Positions 1-11,524 of a stretch of 64,000 nt of DNA are shown here, one piece after another; within the stretch, counting starts at the first letter, position 1; each line of letters opens with the position of its first letter. Location of the stretch: the NCBI GenBank assembly GCA_028824295.1, contig JAPPED010000018.1:1-64000 (forward strand), read 5' to 3'. The notes below the pieces were generated by a model that saw only the letters and a program-made list of their open reading frames with translations, made no database searches and had not been told where the DNA came from. Origin of the DNA: Rhodospirillales bacterium. GTDB taxonomy: Bacteria > Pseudomonadota > Alphaproteobacteria > TMED109. A program made the position numbers and the translations under genes.

Positions 1-1
1 C

Positions 2-631
2 GCCGCGGGAGAGGAGGTTGTCACCAGCGGCCAGTTCATGCTCGATTCCGAGGTCAGCCTCAGGGGCGGACTCGCGCGCCTGGAGGCACCGCCAGCCATG
101 CTTGCCGGGCCGGATACGCCGCTGTCGGAGCTCCCGGTCGACGCCACGACGCTCGCTGAAATCGATCATCTTGTCGACATGGCGCTGTATTTCCATGAGG
201 CATTGGTCGACGACTACCGGATCGATCCGTATTTCGTCGATCCGGCCCTCCAGATCGGCGATTCTCTCAAGGTTCGTTTTGGCAACACGCGCCTGGTACC
301 GATCATCGAGAACGCCCAAGCCGCCCTGCGTGCAGCCAAGGAATCGATGGCCGGCCAAGCGCTTGCCGGCGATCTCGCATCGCTCATGGCCGCGCTTGAG
401 AGTTGGCTCCTGGAGGGGGCGCCCGCGCACTACGACACGCTTGGGCTCCGTCTTTACGTCGAGGACGAAACCGACCGCCTGTGGCTACAGCTGGGTGACC
501 CCCCCGCCAATCCGTACGGCGCCAACTCGGCGACCGTCGTCGAATGGCCCGACCTGATGGCCGGCATGGATGAGGTCGCAGTGAGCACGGAACGCGCACC
601 CGTCGATCCGCACGCCGGTCACAGGCGCTGA
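2..631 (+). CDS. cusB: CusB-type RND efflux periplasmic adaptor, C-terminal part (5' truncated by window edge)
   Basis: The frame is open from the first bases and ends in TGA at 629-631, so this is the last ~209 residues of a longer protein. The first visible residues (SGQFMLDSEVSLRGGL) resemble the end of the membrane-proximal domain of CusB-like adaptors. About 140 residues follow that look like a divergent DUF3347-type domain found at the end of some copper adaptors, with a Trp/Gln patch and an NPYG segment near residue 170. The protein should bridge the inner-membrane pump CusA to an outer-membrane channel. cusA begins 2 bp downstream, so the two genes are one operon. The domain assignment of the tail is inference; the adaptor call rests mainly on the cusA context and the short N-terminal match. 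Confidence 0.8.
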   Translation, partial: AAGEEVVTSGQFMLDSEVSLRGGLARLEAPPAMLAGPDTPLSELPVDATTLAEIDHLVDMALYFHEALVDDYRIDPYFVDPALQIGDSLKVRFGNTRLVPIIENAQAALRAAKESMAGQALAGDLASLMAALESWLLEGAPAHYDTLGLRLYVEDETDRLWLQLGDPPANPYGANSATVVEWPDLMAGMDEVAVSTERAPVDPHAGHRR

Positions 632-633
632 CC

Positions 634-3600
634 TTGACGACCGTGGAAGGTCACGACCGCCTGACCGGCCGCGATCCTTCCCGTTCGGCCGTGGCCCGGC
701 TGATCGCCTGGTCGATCGAAAACCCCGTCATCGTGCTGATGCTGGCCGGCGCGCTCGGGGCCGCCGGGTGGCTGGCCATGGAGCGGACCCCGCTCGATGC
801 GATTCCCGACCTCACGGACACCCAGGTCATCATCCGCACCGACTTCCCGGGGCAATCACCGCAGATCGTCGAGGACCTGGTGACGTATCCGCTGTCCACC
901 AATCTGCTCGGCCTGCCGCGCACCAAGGACGTGCGCGGCTCCTCCATGTTCGGCACGAGCTTCGTCTATGTGATCTTCGAGGACGACGTCGACCTCTACT
1001 GGGGCCGGGCCCGGGTGGTCGAGGCCCTCTCCAGGCTGGGGTCGGAGCTGCCCCCCGGGGCCACGCCGCAGATCGGCCCCGACGCAACCGGCGTCGGGTG
1101 GATCTTCCAGTACGCGCTGGTCGACCGAAGCGGCCGGACCGACCTCGCCGAATTGCGTTCGTTGCAGGATTGGTTCCTGAAGCTGGAGCTCGCCGGCGTC
1201 GAAGGCGTGGCAGAGGTCGCGTCGGTCGGCGGGTTCGTGCGCGAGTATCAGGTGCTGATCGATCCCAACCAGCTCCGCGCCCACGACATCTCCATCCGCC
1301 GCATCGTGGCGGCCGTTCGGGCAGCTTCCAGCGAGGTCGGCGGCCGGGTGCTCGAGCAAGGTGAAAGCGAGTTTGTCATTCGGTCCTCGGGCTACGTGAA
1401 GGACCGTTTCGATCTCGAACGGGTGGTCATCCACGCGGAAGACGGCACGCCGGTGACTCTTGCCGACATTGCCCGCATCGTGGAGGGACCGGCGCTTCGC
1501 CGCGGCATCGTCGAACTAGATGGCGAGGGTGAGACGGTTGCCGGAATCGTGATCATGCGTGACGGCGAGAACGCCCTTGACGTGATCAATCGGGTCAAGG
1601 CGAAGCTCGCCGATCTCGAGCGCGGGCTTCCCGACGGCGTGGAAATCGTCACTGTCTATGACCGGGCGCCGCTGATTTCCGGCGCGGTGGAATACCTGGA
1701 ACGCAAACTGCTGGAGGAAGGCCTTGCGGTCGCCATCGTGATCGTCGTCTTCCTCCTGCACTTGCGTGCCGCCTTCGTCGTCATCATCACGCTCCCGCTG
1801 GGCGTGCTGGGCGCATTCCTGATCATGTCCGCGCAGGGCGTGACGGCAAACATCATGTCGCTCGGCGGCATCGCGATCGCCATCGGCGCCATGGTGGACG
1901 CTTCCATCGTGATGGTGGAGAACTACAGCCGCAGGCTCGGGGAGCTGGGTCCGCGACCGGCCCCCGAACAGCGCCGCCGGGTACTGCTTCACGCCGCGCA
2001 GGAAGTCGGGCCGGCGCTGTTCTTCTCGCTGCTCATCATCACGGTGTCGTTCCTGCCGGTATTTGCGCTCACCGGCGAGAGCTACCGCCTGTTTTCTCCG
2101 CTCGCCTACACCAAGACCTACGCGATGGCGTTCGCAGCCATCCTGTCGGTCACGCTCGTGCCCGTACTGATGCACTGGCTGCTCCGCGGCCGAATGGTTC
2201 CGGCGCAGTGGAACCCCCTCAACCGGATTCTGGTTTGGCTCTACCGGCCCTTGCTCTACGTGGCACTCAAGTTGCGGTGGCTCACCGTACTTGTCGCCGT
2301 GGCTCTCACGGCGACCGTGATCGTGCCGCTGAGCAAGCTCGGGTCGGAATTCATGCCCGCCCTCTACGAGGGGGAACTCCTCTATATGCCGACGACCCTG
2401 CCCGGTGTGTCGTCGACCAAGATGCGGGAGATCCTGGGCCAGACCAACCGCGTCATCGCCACGGTGCCCGAGGTCGAGAGCATCTTCGGCAAGGCCGGTC
2501 GCGCCGACACCGCCACCGATCCGGCACCCCTCACCATGATCGAGACCTGGATCCGTCTCAAGCCGGAAGCGGCCTGGCGGCCCGGGATGACGGCGGATGG
2601 AATCATCGAGGATCTGAATTCGCGTCTGCAGATGCCAGGCCTCGTCAACTCCTGGGGCTATCCGATCAAGATTCGCATGGACATGGTCTCGACGGGGGTA
2701 CGCACCCCCATCGGGATCAAGATCACAGGCGATGATCTCGAGACCATCGAACGCATTGCGCGCGAGGTCGAAGCCGTAGTCGCGACCATCCCGGGCACGC
2801 GCTCTGCATTCGCCGACCGAGTGCTCGGCGGCAAGTACCTGGAGATCACGCCCGATCGATCGGAGCTCGCCCGTCGCAACATCGACATCGGTACGTTCCA
2901 GTCGGTGATCCAGACGGCGCTCGGCGGAATGAAGCTCGCGGAAAGCGTCGAGGGGCGCGAGCGTTACGACATCATGCTGCGGTACGATCGGGCGTTTCGC
3001 GAGACCCCTGAAGACCTTGAGGACATCCTGGTTCCCACGCCATCCGGCGCGCACATCCCGCTCGGGGAACTCGCAACGGTCACGTTCACCGAGGGACCGC
3101 CGATGATCCGTTCGGAAAACGCCCGTCTCACCGGCTGGGTGTTCGTCGATATCGCCGGACGTGACCTTGGCGGCTACGTCGCGGAGGCACGGGGGGCCGT
3201 TGCGCAGGCGGTCGACCTTCCCCCGGGGTACGCCGTCGGGTGGTCGGGGCAGTACGAGCAGCTGGAAGCGGCGAACGAGCGGCTGAACGTCGCGATTCCG
3301 TCTGCCGTGGCCCTGATTTTCCTGCTTCTGATGCTGCATTTCGGCCGACTCGACCGGATCCTCATGATCATGCTGTCGCTGCCCTTTGCCCTGATCGGCG
3401 GCCTCTGGGCCGTGTGGCTGGCCGGCTACAACCTGTCGGTGGCCGTCGCGGTGGGTTTCATCGCGCTGGGGGGCATCGCCGTGGAAACCGCGGTGGTCAT
3501 GCTGCTCTACATCGATCAATGGGTGCGAGCGGACAAACCGACCACCAAGGAAGAGCTGTTCCTCGCCATCCGCCTTGGCGCCGCCCTGCGAGTGCGCCCG

Positions 3601-3852
3601 CTCCTCATGACGGTCATCACCGTGCTGGCGGGGCTGGCGCCAATTTTTCTCACAGACGGCCTGGGGTCGGACGTGATGCGGCGAATCGCGCTGCCGATGA
3701 TCGGCGGCACCATCTCCACCATCGTGCTGACCCTGTTCGTCATTCCCGCGATCTACTACCTGTGGGTTGAGCGATCGCTGCCAGCGCACCCCAAGACGGC
3801 CGCCCAAGGCTTCGATGCGCTTCCCGCCAAACCGCAAGGAGACACTGCATGA
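634..3852 (+). CDS. cusA: CusA/CzcA-family heavy-metal RND efflux pump, Cu(I)/Ag(I) type
   Basis: This 1072-residue inner-membrane proton antiporter has the full family length and starts at TTG, 2 bp after the adaptor gene. An N-terminal membrane segment (about residues 28-48) is followed by the porter motif PDLTDTQVIIRTDFPG and a TM4 stretch with GAMVDASIVMVEN, which carries the proton-relay Asp. Met585 (LLYMPTTLPG), Met635 (LTMIETW) and Met684 (RMDMVSTG) all fall 12 positions after E. coli CusA Met573, Met623 and Met672. These three methionines form the Cu(I)/Ag(I) site, so monovalent copper or silver is the likely substrate rather than Co/Zn/Cd. The stop overlaps the next start as ATGA. 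An outer-membrane partner (CusC) is not in the window and may lie upstream. Confidence 0.95.
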   Translation: MTTVEGHDRLTGRDPSRSAVARLIAWSIENPVIVLMLAGALGAAGWLAMERTPLDAIPDLTDTQVIIRTDFPGQSPQIVEDLVTYPLSTNLLGLPRTKDVRGSSMFGTSFVYVIFEDDVDLYWGRARVVEALSRLGSELPPGATPQIGPDATGVGWIFQYALVDRSGRTDLAELRSLQDWFLKLELAGVEGVAEVASVGGFVREYQVLIDPNQLRAHDISIRRIVAAVRAASSEVGGRVLEQGESEFVIRSSGYVKDRFDLERVVIHAEDGTPVTLADIARIVEGPALRRGIVELDGEGETVAGIVIMRDGENALDVINRVKAKLADLERGLPDGVEIVTVYDRAPLISGAVEYLERKLLEEGLAVAIVIVVFLLHLRAAFVVIITLPLGVLGAFLIMSAQGVTANIMSLGGIAIAIGAMVDASIVMVENYSRRLGELGPRPAPEQRRRVLLHAAQEVGPALFFSLLIITVSFLPVFALTGESYRLFSPLAYTKTYAMAFAAILSVTLVPVLMHWLLRGRMVPAQWNPLNRILVWLYRPLLYVALKLRWLTVLVAVALTATVIVPLSKLGSEFMPALYEGELLYMPTTLPGVSSTKMREILGQTNRVIATVPEVESIFGKAGRADTATDPAPLTMIETWIRLKPEAAWRPGMTADGIIEDLNSRLQMPGLVNSWGYPIKIRMDMVSTGVRTPIGIKITGDDLETIERIAREVEAVVATIPGTRSAFADRVLGGKYLEITPDRSELARRNIDIGTFQSVIQTALGGMKLAESVEGRERYDIMLRYDRAFRETPEDLEDILVPTPSGAHIPLGELATVTFTEGPPMIRSENARLTGWVFVDIAGRDLGGYVAEARGAVAQAVDLPPGYAVGWSGQYEQLEAANERLNVAIPSAVALIFLLLMLHFGRLDRILMIMLSLPFALIGGLWAVWLAGYNLSVAVAVGFIALGGIAVETAVVMLLYIDQWVRADKPTTKEELFLAIRLGAALRVRPLLMTVITVLAGLAPIFLTDGLGSDVMRRIALPMIGGTISTIVLTLFVIPAIYYLWVERSLPAHPKTAAQGFDALPAKPQGDTA

Positions 3853-4304
3853 CCCGACTACTGACGACGCTTTCCGTGCTCGCCTTCGTGGCAGCGACCG
3901 CTTCCTCTCTTCAGCCGGCTCGCGCCCAGGAAGGATCTTCCCAGGACAGGGCGGTCGGCTCGGAGACGCTCTACCTCCTCGCCGAGAACCATGAAGCCGG
4001 GCATGCCGACCATGGGAGCGGTGCCGCGGACAGCCGTATCGCACACGGCACGGGCGTCATCCATGCGATCGATTCGGAAAGCCGATCATTGACAATTGAT
4101 CACGAGCCCATCGACGAAATCGGCATGGGCGCCATGACCATGGGCTTCGGCGTGGTGGGCGCCGTCGACCTATCCGGGCTCTCCGAAGGCGACCCCGTTG
4201 CTTTCCAACTCAAGCGAGGCCGGGACAATTCCTACCGCGTCACTGCGATCTGCAACCGCGATACCCACGGCCCCGACTGCCTGGCAGGGAGTTCCGATGA
4301 GTAG
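3849..4304 (+). CDS. cusF: CusF-like periplasmic copper chaperone with Met in place of the metal-capping Trp
   Basis: A 151-residue secreted protein whose ATG overlaps the cusA stop. A signal peptide (about residues 1-26, ending PARAQ) is followed by a His-rich linker (residues 48-66) and a CusF domain from about residue 66 to 135. In E. coli CusF the site is His36, Trp44, Met47 and Met49. Here the equally spaced residues are His85, Met93, Met96 and Met98, so the tryptophan is replaced by methionine. Two cysteines (135 and 144) in the tail are unusual for the family. It probably delivers Cu(I)/Ag(I) to the CusBA pump. Function is supported by domain, spacing of ligands and operon position. 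Confidence 0.85.
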   Translation: MTRLLTTLSVLAFVAATASSLQPARAQEGSSQDRAVGSETLYLLAENHEAGHADHGSGAADSRIAHGTGVIHAIDSESRSLTIDHEPIDEIGMGAMTMGFGVVGAVDLSGLSEGDPVAFQLKRGRDNSYRVTAICNRDTHGPDCLAGSSDE

Positions 4305-4788
4305 TGCCCTGGCCGCCGCTCGCGCGCAGACGCGACCGGGCGTCACCCGGTTCACGTCTCCTCCCGAAACGACGTCACGCCGGGGGGCCTGGCATGCCAT
4401 CCCGTCAGTCTGCGCACTCGTGGCGGCAGTTGTACTGGTGGCCGCACAGGCCAGCGCCGAGTCGTTGGTCGAGCACAGCAACATCGTGGCCGGGGATGTG
4501 CTAGACACGGCTCCCGCTGCCTTCGAAATCCGCTTTGCCCAACGCGTGATGCTTGATCAGGCGAGCCTCCAATTGGATTCAGGCGACATCGTGGAACTCA
4601 CCGTTCCCTCACCCATGACGGAGCGGGCGACGTTCGCGATTCCCCTGCCCGAACTACGCGACGGGGACTACGTGCTCAACTGGCGGATTACGGTACCCGG
4701 GGACCGCGTCACGCATGCTCGAGTCGATTTCATCGTGGTGGGGTACCACGATCATTCCGAGCATGACCATTCCGACCATTCCCACTAA
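4297..4788 (+). CDS. CopC-like periplasmic copper-resistance protein with His-rich tail
   Basis: I chose the ATG at 4297, which overlaps the cusF stop and gives 163 residues. The long N-terminal region before the hydrophobic core (AAVVLVAAQASA, about residues 47-59) could be an extended signal peptide. The mature part resembles the CopC/YcnJ fold: a VAGDVLDTAPAAFEIRF stretch near the start and a final beta strand ending DFIVVG. Canonical CopC binds Cu(II) through the N-terminal His and a later Asp-x-His. Neither is visible here: the mature protein would start ESLVEHSN, and the usual DGH position reads GDR. Instead it ends in a His/Asp/Ser-rich tail (HDHSEHDHSDHSH). It is the last gene of the copper operon. 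Confidence 0.7.
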   Translation: MSSALAAARAQTRPGVTRFTSPPETTSRRGAWHAIPSVCALVAAVVLVAAQASAESLVEHSNIVAGDVLDTAPAAFEIRFAQRVMLDQASLQLDSGDIVELTVPSPMTERATFAIPLPELRDGDYVLNWRITVPGDRVTHARVDFIVVGYHDHSEHDHSDHSH

Positions 4789-4931
4789 CCGTCAAGCGAA
4801 GCCAGCCTGATCAACTGAGCAGCACCTGCGTCGAGGCCAGCGGGTCGCATGCAGGCGGTCCACGCCCCATCCGCACGGGCCGCTTCGACGCAGCCCCGTG
4901 CTCCCAATCCCCGTTCGCGGCCCGTTCACGC

Positions 4932-5720
4932 CTAATAGGCGTACCGCAGAGACACCCGGATGCCATGACCCTGGAGCCTGGCTCTTGTCGGTGCCAGGTC
5001 CAGCACCAGAGGCTCCCTGCTTCCGTCCCGCCAGATCACCCTGCCTTCCCCTCTTTCGGTCTCGAGAAACCCCGCATCCGTGTACCGCCATGCCACGTCC
5101 AGGCTCGCCGTGTCGCCCAGCGGGATCGCCATTCCCGCCGTCAGCATCCAGACCCTGCCGGTCCAGGCACCGCCCGGCACCACGGTCGTGGTCCTCGGGA
5201 ATGTCTGCAGCATTTGCCGCACCACATTCCGACCGGCACCGAAGCCGGCACCGACAAACGGCCGGCCCGACCGCAAATTCCCTATCTGGACCGGCGGCAA
5301 GTCCAGATAGGCGGACATCAGGCCGGACCACGACGAGACCCCTGCCTCCACCGACTGCATGCGACCGGGTGCAAGGAAATTGGCCGTACCCCGGAACGTG
5401 TGGTGCGGTCGATAGTCGACCGAGAGCTCCAGCCGCGCCGTGGAGGTCACGGTCCGACCCCAGCCCACCTCGAACGCCGAGGTGCCTCCGAAGCCGCCGA
5501 CCGTGCTGAGCACGTCTCCGTTCTTGCCCGGGCCACATCCATAGAGCGCAGCGGGGGACTCACTCCGACAATCCGTATCCAGAAACCTCGTGTCGGACAG
5601 TTGGTCCAAGCCCACACCGAGCCGGAAGTACGTATGGTTGTCCGCCGCAGCCGCAGGCATGCCTGCTACTAGAAGCAGGAGAGCGACTGCAAAAACAACG
5701 ATATCTGCGTGCTTCTTCAT
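4932..5720 (-). CDS. Secreted outer-membrane beta-barrel protein, function unknown
   Basis: This 262-residue protein starts with a clear signal peptide (MKKHADIVVFAVALLLLVAG, cleavage near AAAADN). Alternating hydrophobic/polar strands with Gly and aromatic residues follow, ending RVSLRYAY. That pattern fits a small eight-stranded barrel of the OmpA/Opa-like type with a terminal aromatic residue. Two cysteines near residues 51 and 62 may pair in an extracellular loop. It is convergent with the copper operon and not obviously part of it. No catalytic motif is visible. The barrel is inferred from sequence pattern only. Confidence 0.65.
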   Translation of the reverse strand: MKKHADIVVFAVALLLLVAGMPAAAADNHTYFRLGVGLDQLSDTRFLDTDCRSESPAALYGCGPGKNGDVLSTVGGFGGTSAFEVGWGRTVTSTARLELSVDYRPHHTFRGTANFLAPGRMQSVEAGVSSWSGLMSAYLDLPPVQIGNLRSGRPFVGAGFGAGRNVVRQMLQTFPRTTTVVPGGAWTGRVWMLTAGMAIPLGDTASLDVAWRYTDAGFLETERGEGRVIWRDGSREPLVLDLAPTRARLQGHGIRVSLRYAY

Positions 5721-5926
5721 GGCAAGATGCAGGGTGGAGCCATCGACACCCGACGCTCAGCCGGGACGGCTGCCAATCGAACCATGGACTGATCCCCGGC
5801 GGCTGGTTTTGGCGAACCGGGGCGCACCTTAGCCGACCGCGGTAACCGCTGCGCTCCCGCCGGACCGCGCCGTAGCCTGCATGACTCGAGGAATCTGGCG
5901 CGGACAGCCGAGGCTCGGTCCGGCCG

Positions 5927-6901
5927 TCAAAACCAGTTCGCCTTGTCGACGACGTTGCGCAGCTCGCGGCCCTGCCCGAATCGCCGACAATTGTCGAAAA
6001 ACACTTCGGTTCGCCGTTGGTTCAGGTACGGGCCCGCGGCCGCGACGTGCGGCGTGATGACCATGCCTGGCGCATTCCACAGCAGATGGCTCACGGGGAG
6101 CGGCTCGATCTGAAACACATCCAGGGCGGCGCCGGCCAGCACGCCGGAACGCAGGGCCGCGTTCAGGTCGTCGAGCTCGACCGTGGCCCCGCGGCCGATG
6201 TTGATGAAGAACGCGGTGGGCTTCATCCGCGCAAACCTGGCGGCGTTGAACAGCCCCTGCGTAGCCGGGGTCTCAGGCACCGTCACGATGACGAAGTCGG
6301 CGGTAGGAAGCACCTCGTCGAGCGCCTCCGGTCCGACGAGACGGCCAACACCTTCGGGGGCGACGGCCGCCCTCGGGTCGACTCCGGTGACCGCCATCCC
6401 GAAGGCAGCGCACAATCGCGCCACCTCGGCGCCGATTGCCCCGACGCCGACAACCAGGACTGTTGCCTCCGGGAGGTGGACGGTCGGTGCGTCCGGCCGC
6501 CAGCGCCGGTCGCGCTGCATGGTCACGTACGTGGGAAGCCCGCGCGCAAACGCTAGGACGAACGCGAGGACGTGCGCCCCGATATGGTCGCTGAAAATCC
6601 CACGCATGTTGGTCACGACCACATCGCTTTCCACCAGTGCCCGGTGGTAAAAACTTGGCCGCGGCCCGGCCAAAGGCGACTGGATCCATCGAAGCTTTCG
6701 CGCCTTGGCGAACGCGTCCGGGTCGACCTTCCCGTAGATTGCGTCCACCTGCCCGATCACGTCGAACGCTTCCTCCGTGCTGTCCGACAAATGTGTCTCC
6801 AGGCCAGGGATCTCGGCCTGCAGCTGTTCCGGCCACCCGCGCACCATGTCCAGCGATGCCCCAGTCTCGAGATTCGTCAGTACGAGCAGTCGGAATCCCA
6901 T
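5927..6901 (-). CDS. D-2-hydroxyacid dehydrogenase, NAD(P)-dependent
   Basis: This cytosolic oxidoreductase interconverts 2-oxo acids and D-2-hydroxy acids. The 324-residue protein has the family layout: a split substrate domain around a Rossmann domain with GVGAIG at residues 152-157. The catalytic Arg237 (INIGRG), Glu266 (FQIEPLP) and His285 (TPHVA) are all present. I used the ATG at 6901, where the homologous region begins; an ATG at 6913 is a close alternative and both follow a G-rich stretch. It is divergent from glnS across 170 bp. The substrate cannot be read from sequence; the protein resembles the GhrA/hydroxyacid group more than phosphoglycerate dehydrogenase and has no ACT domain. 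Confidence 0.85.
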   Translation of the reverse strand: MGFRLLVLTNLETGASLDMVRGWPEQLQAEIPGLETHLSDSTEEAFDVIGQVDAIYGKVDPDAFAKARKLRWIQSPLAGPRPSFYHRALVESDVVVTNMRGIFSDHIGAHVLAFVLAFARGLPTYVTMQRDRRWRPDAPTVHLPEATVLVVGVGAIGAEVARLCAAFGMAVTGVDPRAAVAPEGVGRLVGPEALDEVLPTADFVIVTVPETPATQGLFNAARFARMKPTAFFINIGRGATVELDDLNAALRSGVLAGAALDVFQIEPLPVSHLLWNAPGMVITPHVAAAGPYLNQRRTEVFFDNCRRFGQGRELRNVVDKANWF

Positions 6902-7071
6902 TGCCTCCCCCATCCGCGCGAGCACGGTACCAGCCCCGCCGCTCGCGGCTGAATCCTGGTCGCGGCCAACTCCTTGCCCGGCATCGAAGCGAGCCCCCAC
7001 GCTTGGCCATTCGGGCAAAATCTGGCAGACAGGCCGACTGCGCAGGTTGGCCGAGCCCGGAGAGTACCGCC

Positions 7072-8757
<1,686 letters not shown>

Positions 8758-9021
8758 CAGCAGGCAGGCCGACACACGCGCCAATCGACCTGACGGCATC
8801 TTGGCATCGCTACGCCGGTTTCCTCCATGCCTCACCGCCGACACGTGCAGGCTGGTCGCTTTCTACCCTCGAACGAACAGACAATTTCTCTGATAGCTAT
8901 CTGTAATCAAGTTTTCTTCAACGATGCCTAGTGGCAGATTTTAACGGCCTGAGCCGGCCTCGTTTACGACTCGCACCCCGGCCGACCCCGCCGACAGGAG
9001 CGGCTGCAGCCGGCAGCCAGG

Positions 9022-10065
9022 TCAGTCAAACCTGAGGTCGCCCACCGGGGGTTCCGAGAAATGGCGGGCCACCAACTGGTCCGTCACGTCGTCGAGACGG
9101 TCCGGCGACCATCGAGGCTCGCGGTCCCGGTCCACCAGCGCCGCCCGGATTCCTTCCATGAAATCATGGCCGGCGATGCAAGCCTGGCTCATGCGGTACT
9201 CGGTCACGAGCTCATCCTCGAAGGAAGCTGTTCTCGCCTGCTCCAGCTGCCGGAGGGTGATTCGAATGCTGGTCGGCGACTTGCGTGCCAATCCGGCCGC
9301 CGTACGTTCCGCCCAATCCGATCCTTCGATCTCCAGCGCCTGGAGAATCGCCCGGGCGTCCTGCTGACCAAAACACCGGGCAATCACTTCCCGCGCGTCC
9401 AGGGCCGCGCCGGCCACCGGCTCGCCGAGAAACGGCACCAGCGCGGCATCCACGTCGTCGTCGGCCATGGTCGCGATCGCCTGCACGGCATCGTGCACCC
9501 CAGCCGCCGCATCCAGTCCGTGCGTTCCGACGCCGATGTCCAGGCAGTCGCCGGCGCCAAGCCGATTCCCCGTCAGCGCGATCCAAGCGCCCATGCCGGT
9601 GTCCAGTCGGCTCAAGAAATGCCCGGTGCCCACGTCCGGAAACAGCCCGATGCCCGTTTCCGGCATCGCGAACACGGTACGATCCGTCACCACCCGGTGC
9701 GAGGCGTGGAGCGACACCCCGACCCCGCCGCCCATCGTGATCCCGTCCATGAACGCCACGACAGGCTTCGAGTAGCGCTTGATCCGCCGGTTGAGGGTGT
9801 ACTCCTCTCGAAAAAAATCGGCGCCGACCGTGCTGTCGGTGCCTCGGGCCTCGTAGAACGCCAGCACGTCGCCGCCGGCGCAGAAGGCGCGCTCGCCCTT
9901 GCCCTCGACGGTAACGGCGCGCACGCTGGCATCGCTCTCGAAAGTGTCAAGCGCCTGGGCGAACGCCCGTACCATCGCCAGATCGAGGGCGTTCAGCGCC
10001 TCCGGCCGATCAAGGATCACGCGCCCAGCCGCGCCTTCTCGAAACCAGTGAAGACCGGCCGCCAA
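9022..10065 (-). CDS. 3-hydroxyisobutyryl-CoA hydrolase (enoyl-CoA hydratase/isomerase superfamily)
   Basis: This 347-residue crotonase-fold protein should hydrolyse 3-hydroxyisobutyryl-CoA to free acid in valine breakdown. It has AFCAGGDV (oxyanion hole), ITMGGGVGVS, and the PETGIGLFPDVG block with catalytic Glu/Asp typical of the HIBCH subgroup. The end block (DFMEGIRAALVDRDREPRW) also fits that subgroup and separates it from ordinary hydratases. It lies 26 bp downstream of an isobutyryl-CoA-dehydrogenase-like gene on the same strand, which supports the valine role. Later steps (mmsA/mmsB) are not in the window. Confidence 0.85.
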   Translation of the reverse strand: MAAGLHWFREGAAGRVILDRPEALNALDLAMVRAFAQALDTFESDASVRAVTVEGKGERAFCAGGDVLAFYEARGTDSTVGADFFREEYTLNRRIKRYSKPVVAFMDGITMGGGVGVSLHASHRVVTDRTVFAMPETGIGLFPDVGTGHFLSRLDTGMGAWIALTGNRLGAGDCLDIGVGTHGLDAAAGVHDAVQAIATMADDDVDAALVPFLGEPVAGAALDAREVIARCFGQQDARAILQALEIEGSDWAERTAAGLARKSPTSIRITLRQLEQARTASFEDELVTEYRMSQACIAGHDFMEGIRAALVDRDREPRWSPDRLDDVTDQLVARHFSEPPVGDLRFD

Positions 10066-10091
10066 GTTCCTGTCTCCCTGGCGGTTAGGCG

Positions 10092-11240
10092 TCAGTCGTC
10101 GAGGAGGCCGCGCGACACGATGACTCGCATGATCTCGTTGGTTCCCTCGAGAATGCGGTGAACGCGGGTGTCACGCTGGAGGCGCTCCAGCGGGTAGTCG
10201 TTGAGGTAGCCGTATCCGCCGTGCAGCTGGATCGCCTCGTCGCACACGTGGAACCCGACATCCGTGGCGTAGCGTTTCGCCATCGCGCATCGAACCGTGG
10301 CATCGGCGTGGCCCGCGTCAACGGCACGGGCAGCGGCATGCACCATCAGGCGGGCCGCCTCCAGTTCGGTGGCCATGTCCGCATACCGGAACCGCAGGCC
10401 CTGGAACGACGCCAGTGTCTCGCCAAACTGCTTCCGGGTCCGCAGGTGCTCCTTGGTCTCTGCCAGTGCCCGACGCGCCGCGCCGAGCGAGCACGAGGCG
10501 ATGTTGATGCGCCCGCCGTCGAGCCCGCGCATCGCGATTCGAAAGCCCTCCCCCTCGGCACCAATCCGATTGGCAACCGGGACCCGGCAGTCCTCGAAGA
10601 TCACCGCCGCTGTAGGCTGGCTGTGCCAGCCCAGCTTGGCCTCCTGCCGGCCAAATGACAGGCCCGGCGAGCCTTTCTCCACCACCAAGCATGAGATGCC
10701 GCGCGGACCCTCTCCGCCGGTACGGACCATGCAGGCATAGAGGTCGGACACCGACCCGCCTGAAATAAACGCCTTCGAGCCGTTCAGGACGTAGTGGTCG
10801 CCGTCTCGCTCCGCTCGAGTCGACAAGGACGCCGCGTCCGAACCCGAACCTGGCTCGCTCAGGCAGTAGCTGGAGAGAAGGTCCATCGCCATCATGCCCG
10901 GGAGGAACCGCCGTCGCTGCTCATCGGTCCCGAACGTCGCGATCATCCATGCCACCATGTTGTGAATGGAGATATACGCTGCCGTGGACGGGCAGGCGGC
11001 CGAGAGTTCCTCGAACACGACGGCGGCATCCAGACGCGAGAGCCCGCTGCCGCCGTGGTTTGTTGGTACGTAGAGGCCAGCAAGTCCCAGGCGGGCAGAT
11101 TCTCGGAGCACCTCGACCGGAAATGTCCGATCACGGTCCCAGTCGGCGGCTGCAGGCGCCATCCGTTCTTCCGCAAATCGCCGAACCGATTCCTGGAAGA
11201 GCTGCTGTTGCTGATCGAGAAATGCGTCCACAGCGCGCAC
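10092..11240 (-). CDS. Acyl-CoA dehydrogenase, isobutyryl-CoA dehydrogenase-like
   Basis: An FAD flavoprotein of 382 residues, the normal family length. It carries the flavin/substrate motifs [12 protein letters not shown] and ISGGSVSD, the helix with [15 protein letters not shown], and the catalytic base Glu365 in [11 protein letters not shown]. The phrase [16 protein letters not shown] is characteristic of isobutyryl-CoA dehydrogenases. It would oxidise isobutyryl-CoA to methacrylyl-CoA, passing electrons to ETF. The start is GTG at 11240; a second in-frame GTG three codons later is equally possible. It is first in a two-gene operon with the hydrolase and is divergent from the ABC importer genes. 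Confidence 0.85.
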   Translation of the reverse strand: MRAVDAFLDQQQQLFQESVRRFAEERMAPAAADWDRDRTFPVEVLRESARLGLAGLYVPTNHGGSGLSRLDAAVVFEELSAACPSTAAYISIHNMVAWMIATFGTDEQRRRFLPGMMAMDLLSSYCLSEPGSGSDAASLSTRAERDGDHYVLNGSKAFISGGSVSDLYACMVRTGGEGPRGISCLVVEKGSPGLSFGRQEAKLGWHSQPTAAVIFEDCRVPVANRIGAEGEGFRIAMRGLDGGRINIASCSLGAARRALAETKEHLRTRKQFGETLASFQGLRFRYADMATELEAARLMVHAAARAVDAGHADATVRCAMAKRYATDVGFHVCDEAIQLHGGYGYLNDYPLERLQRDTRVHRILEGTNEIMRVIVSRGLLDD

Positions 11241-11524
11241 CCTGTCGTCGAACCGTCAGGGGATCGTACGACGCGCCCTCTGCCTGTCAACGAGCGCGAT
11301 CGTCCATCTTGCAGGCGATGCACGCGTTCGTCGTGAATTCGGAACTGACCAGGGGAACCCGACGTAGTTGGCGATCCATCTTCCAACAGGTCTCCCAAAA
11401 GTTGCTACCTTGGTGTCATGCAGTCTGCGCAACTCGCGTGTTTGGAGTTCGCGCACCGTCCCCGTTACCCCACAGTTGAGCGCCAAGGGGTGCATCGCCA
11501 AATTGCTCGGGAGAATTCGTCACG

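Noticed and set aside
1516-4044. Very long minus-strand open frame opposite cusA
   Set aside because: It is the antisense of a clear, full-length CusA gene; its product is rich in His, Arg, Asp and Gln with no domain, as expected from a high-GC shadow frame.
8892-8901. Palindrome GATAGCTATC downstream of glnS as a terminator
   Set aside because: It is only 10 bp with no loop and no T tract; too weak to support.
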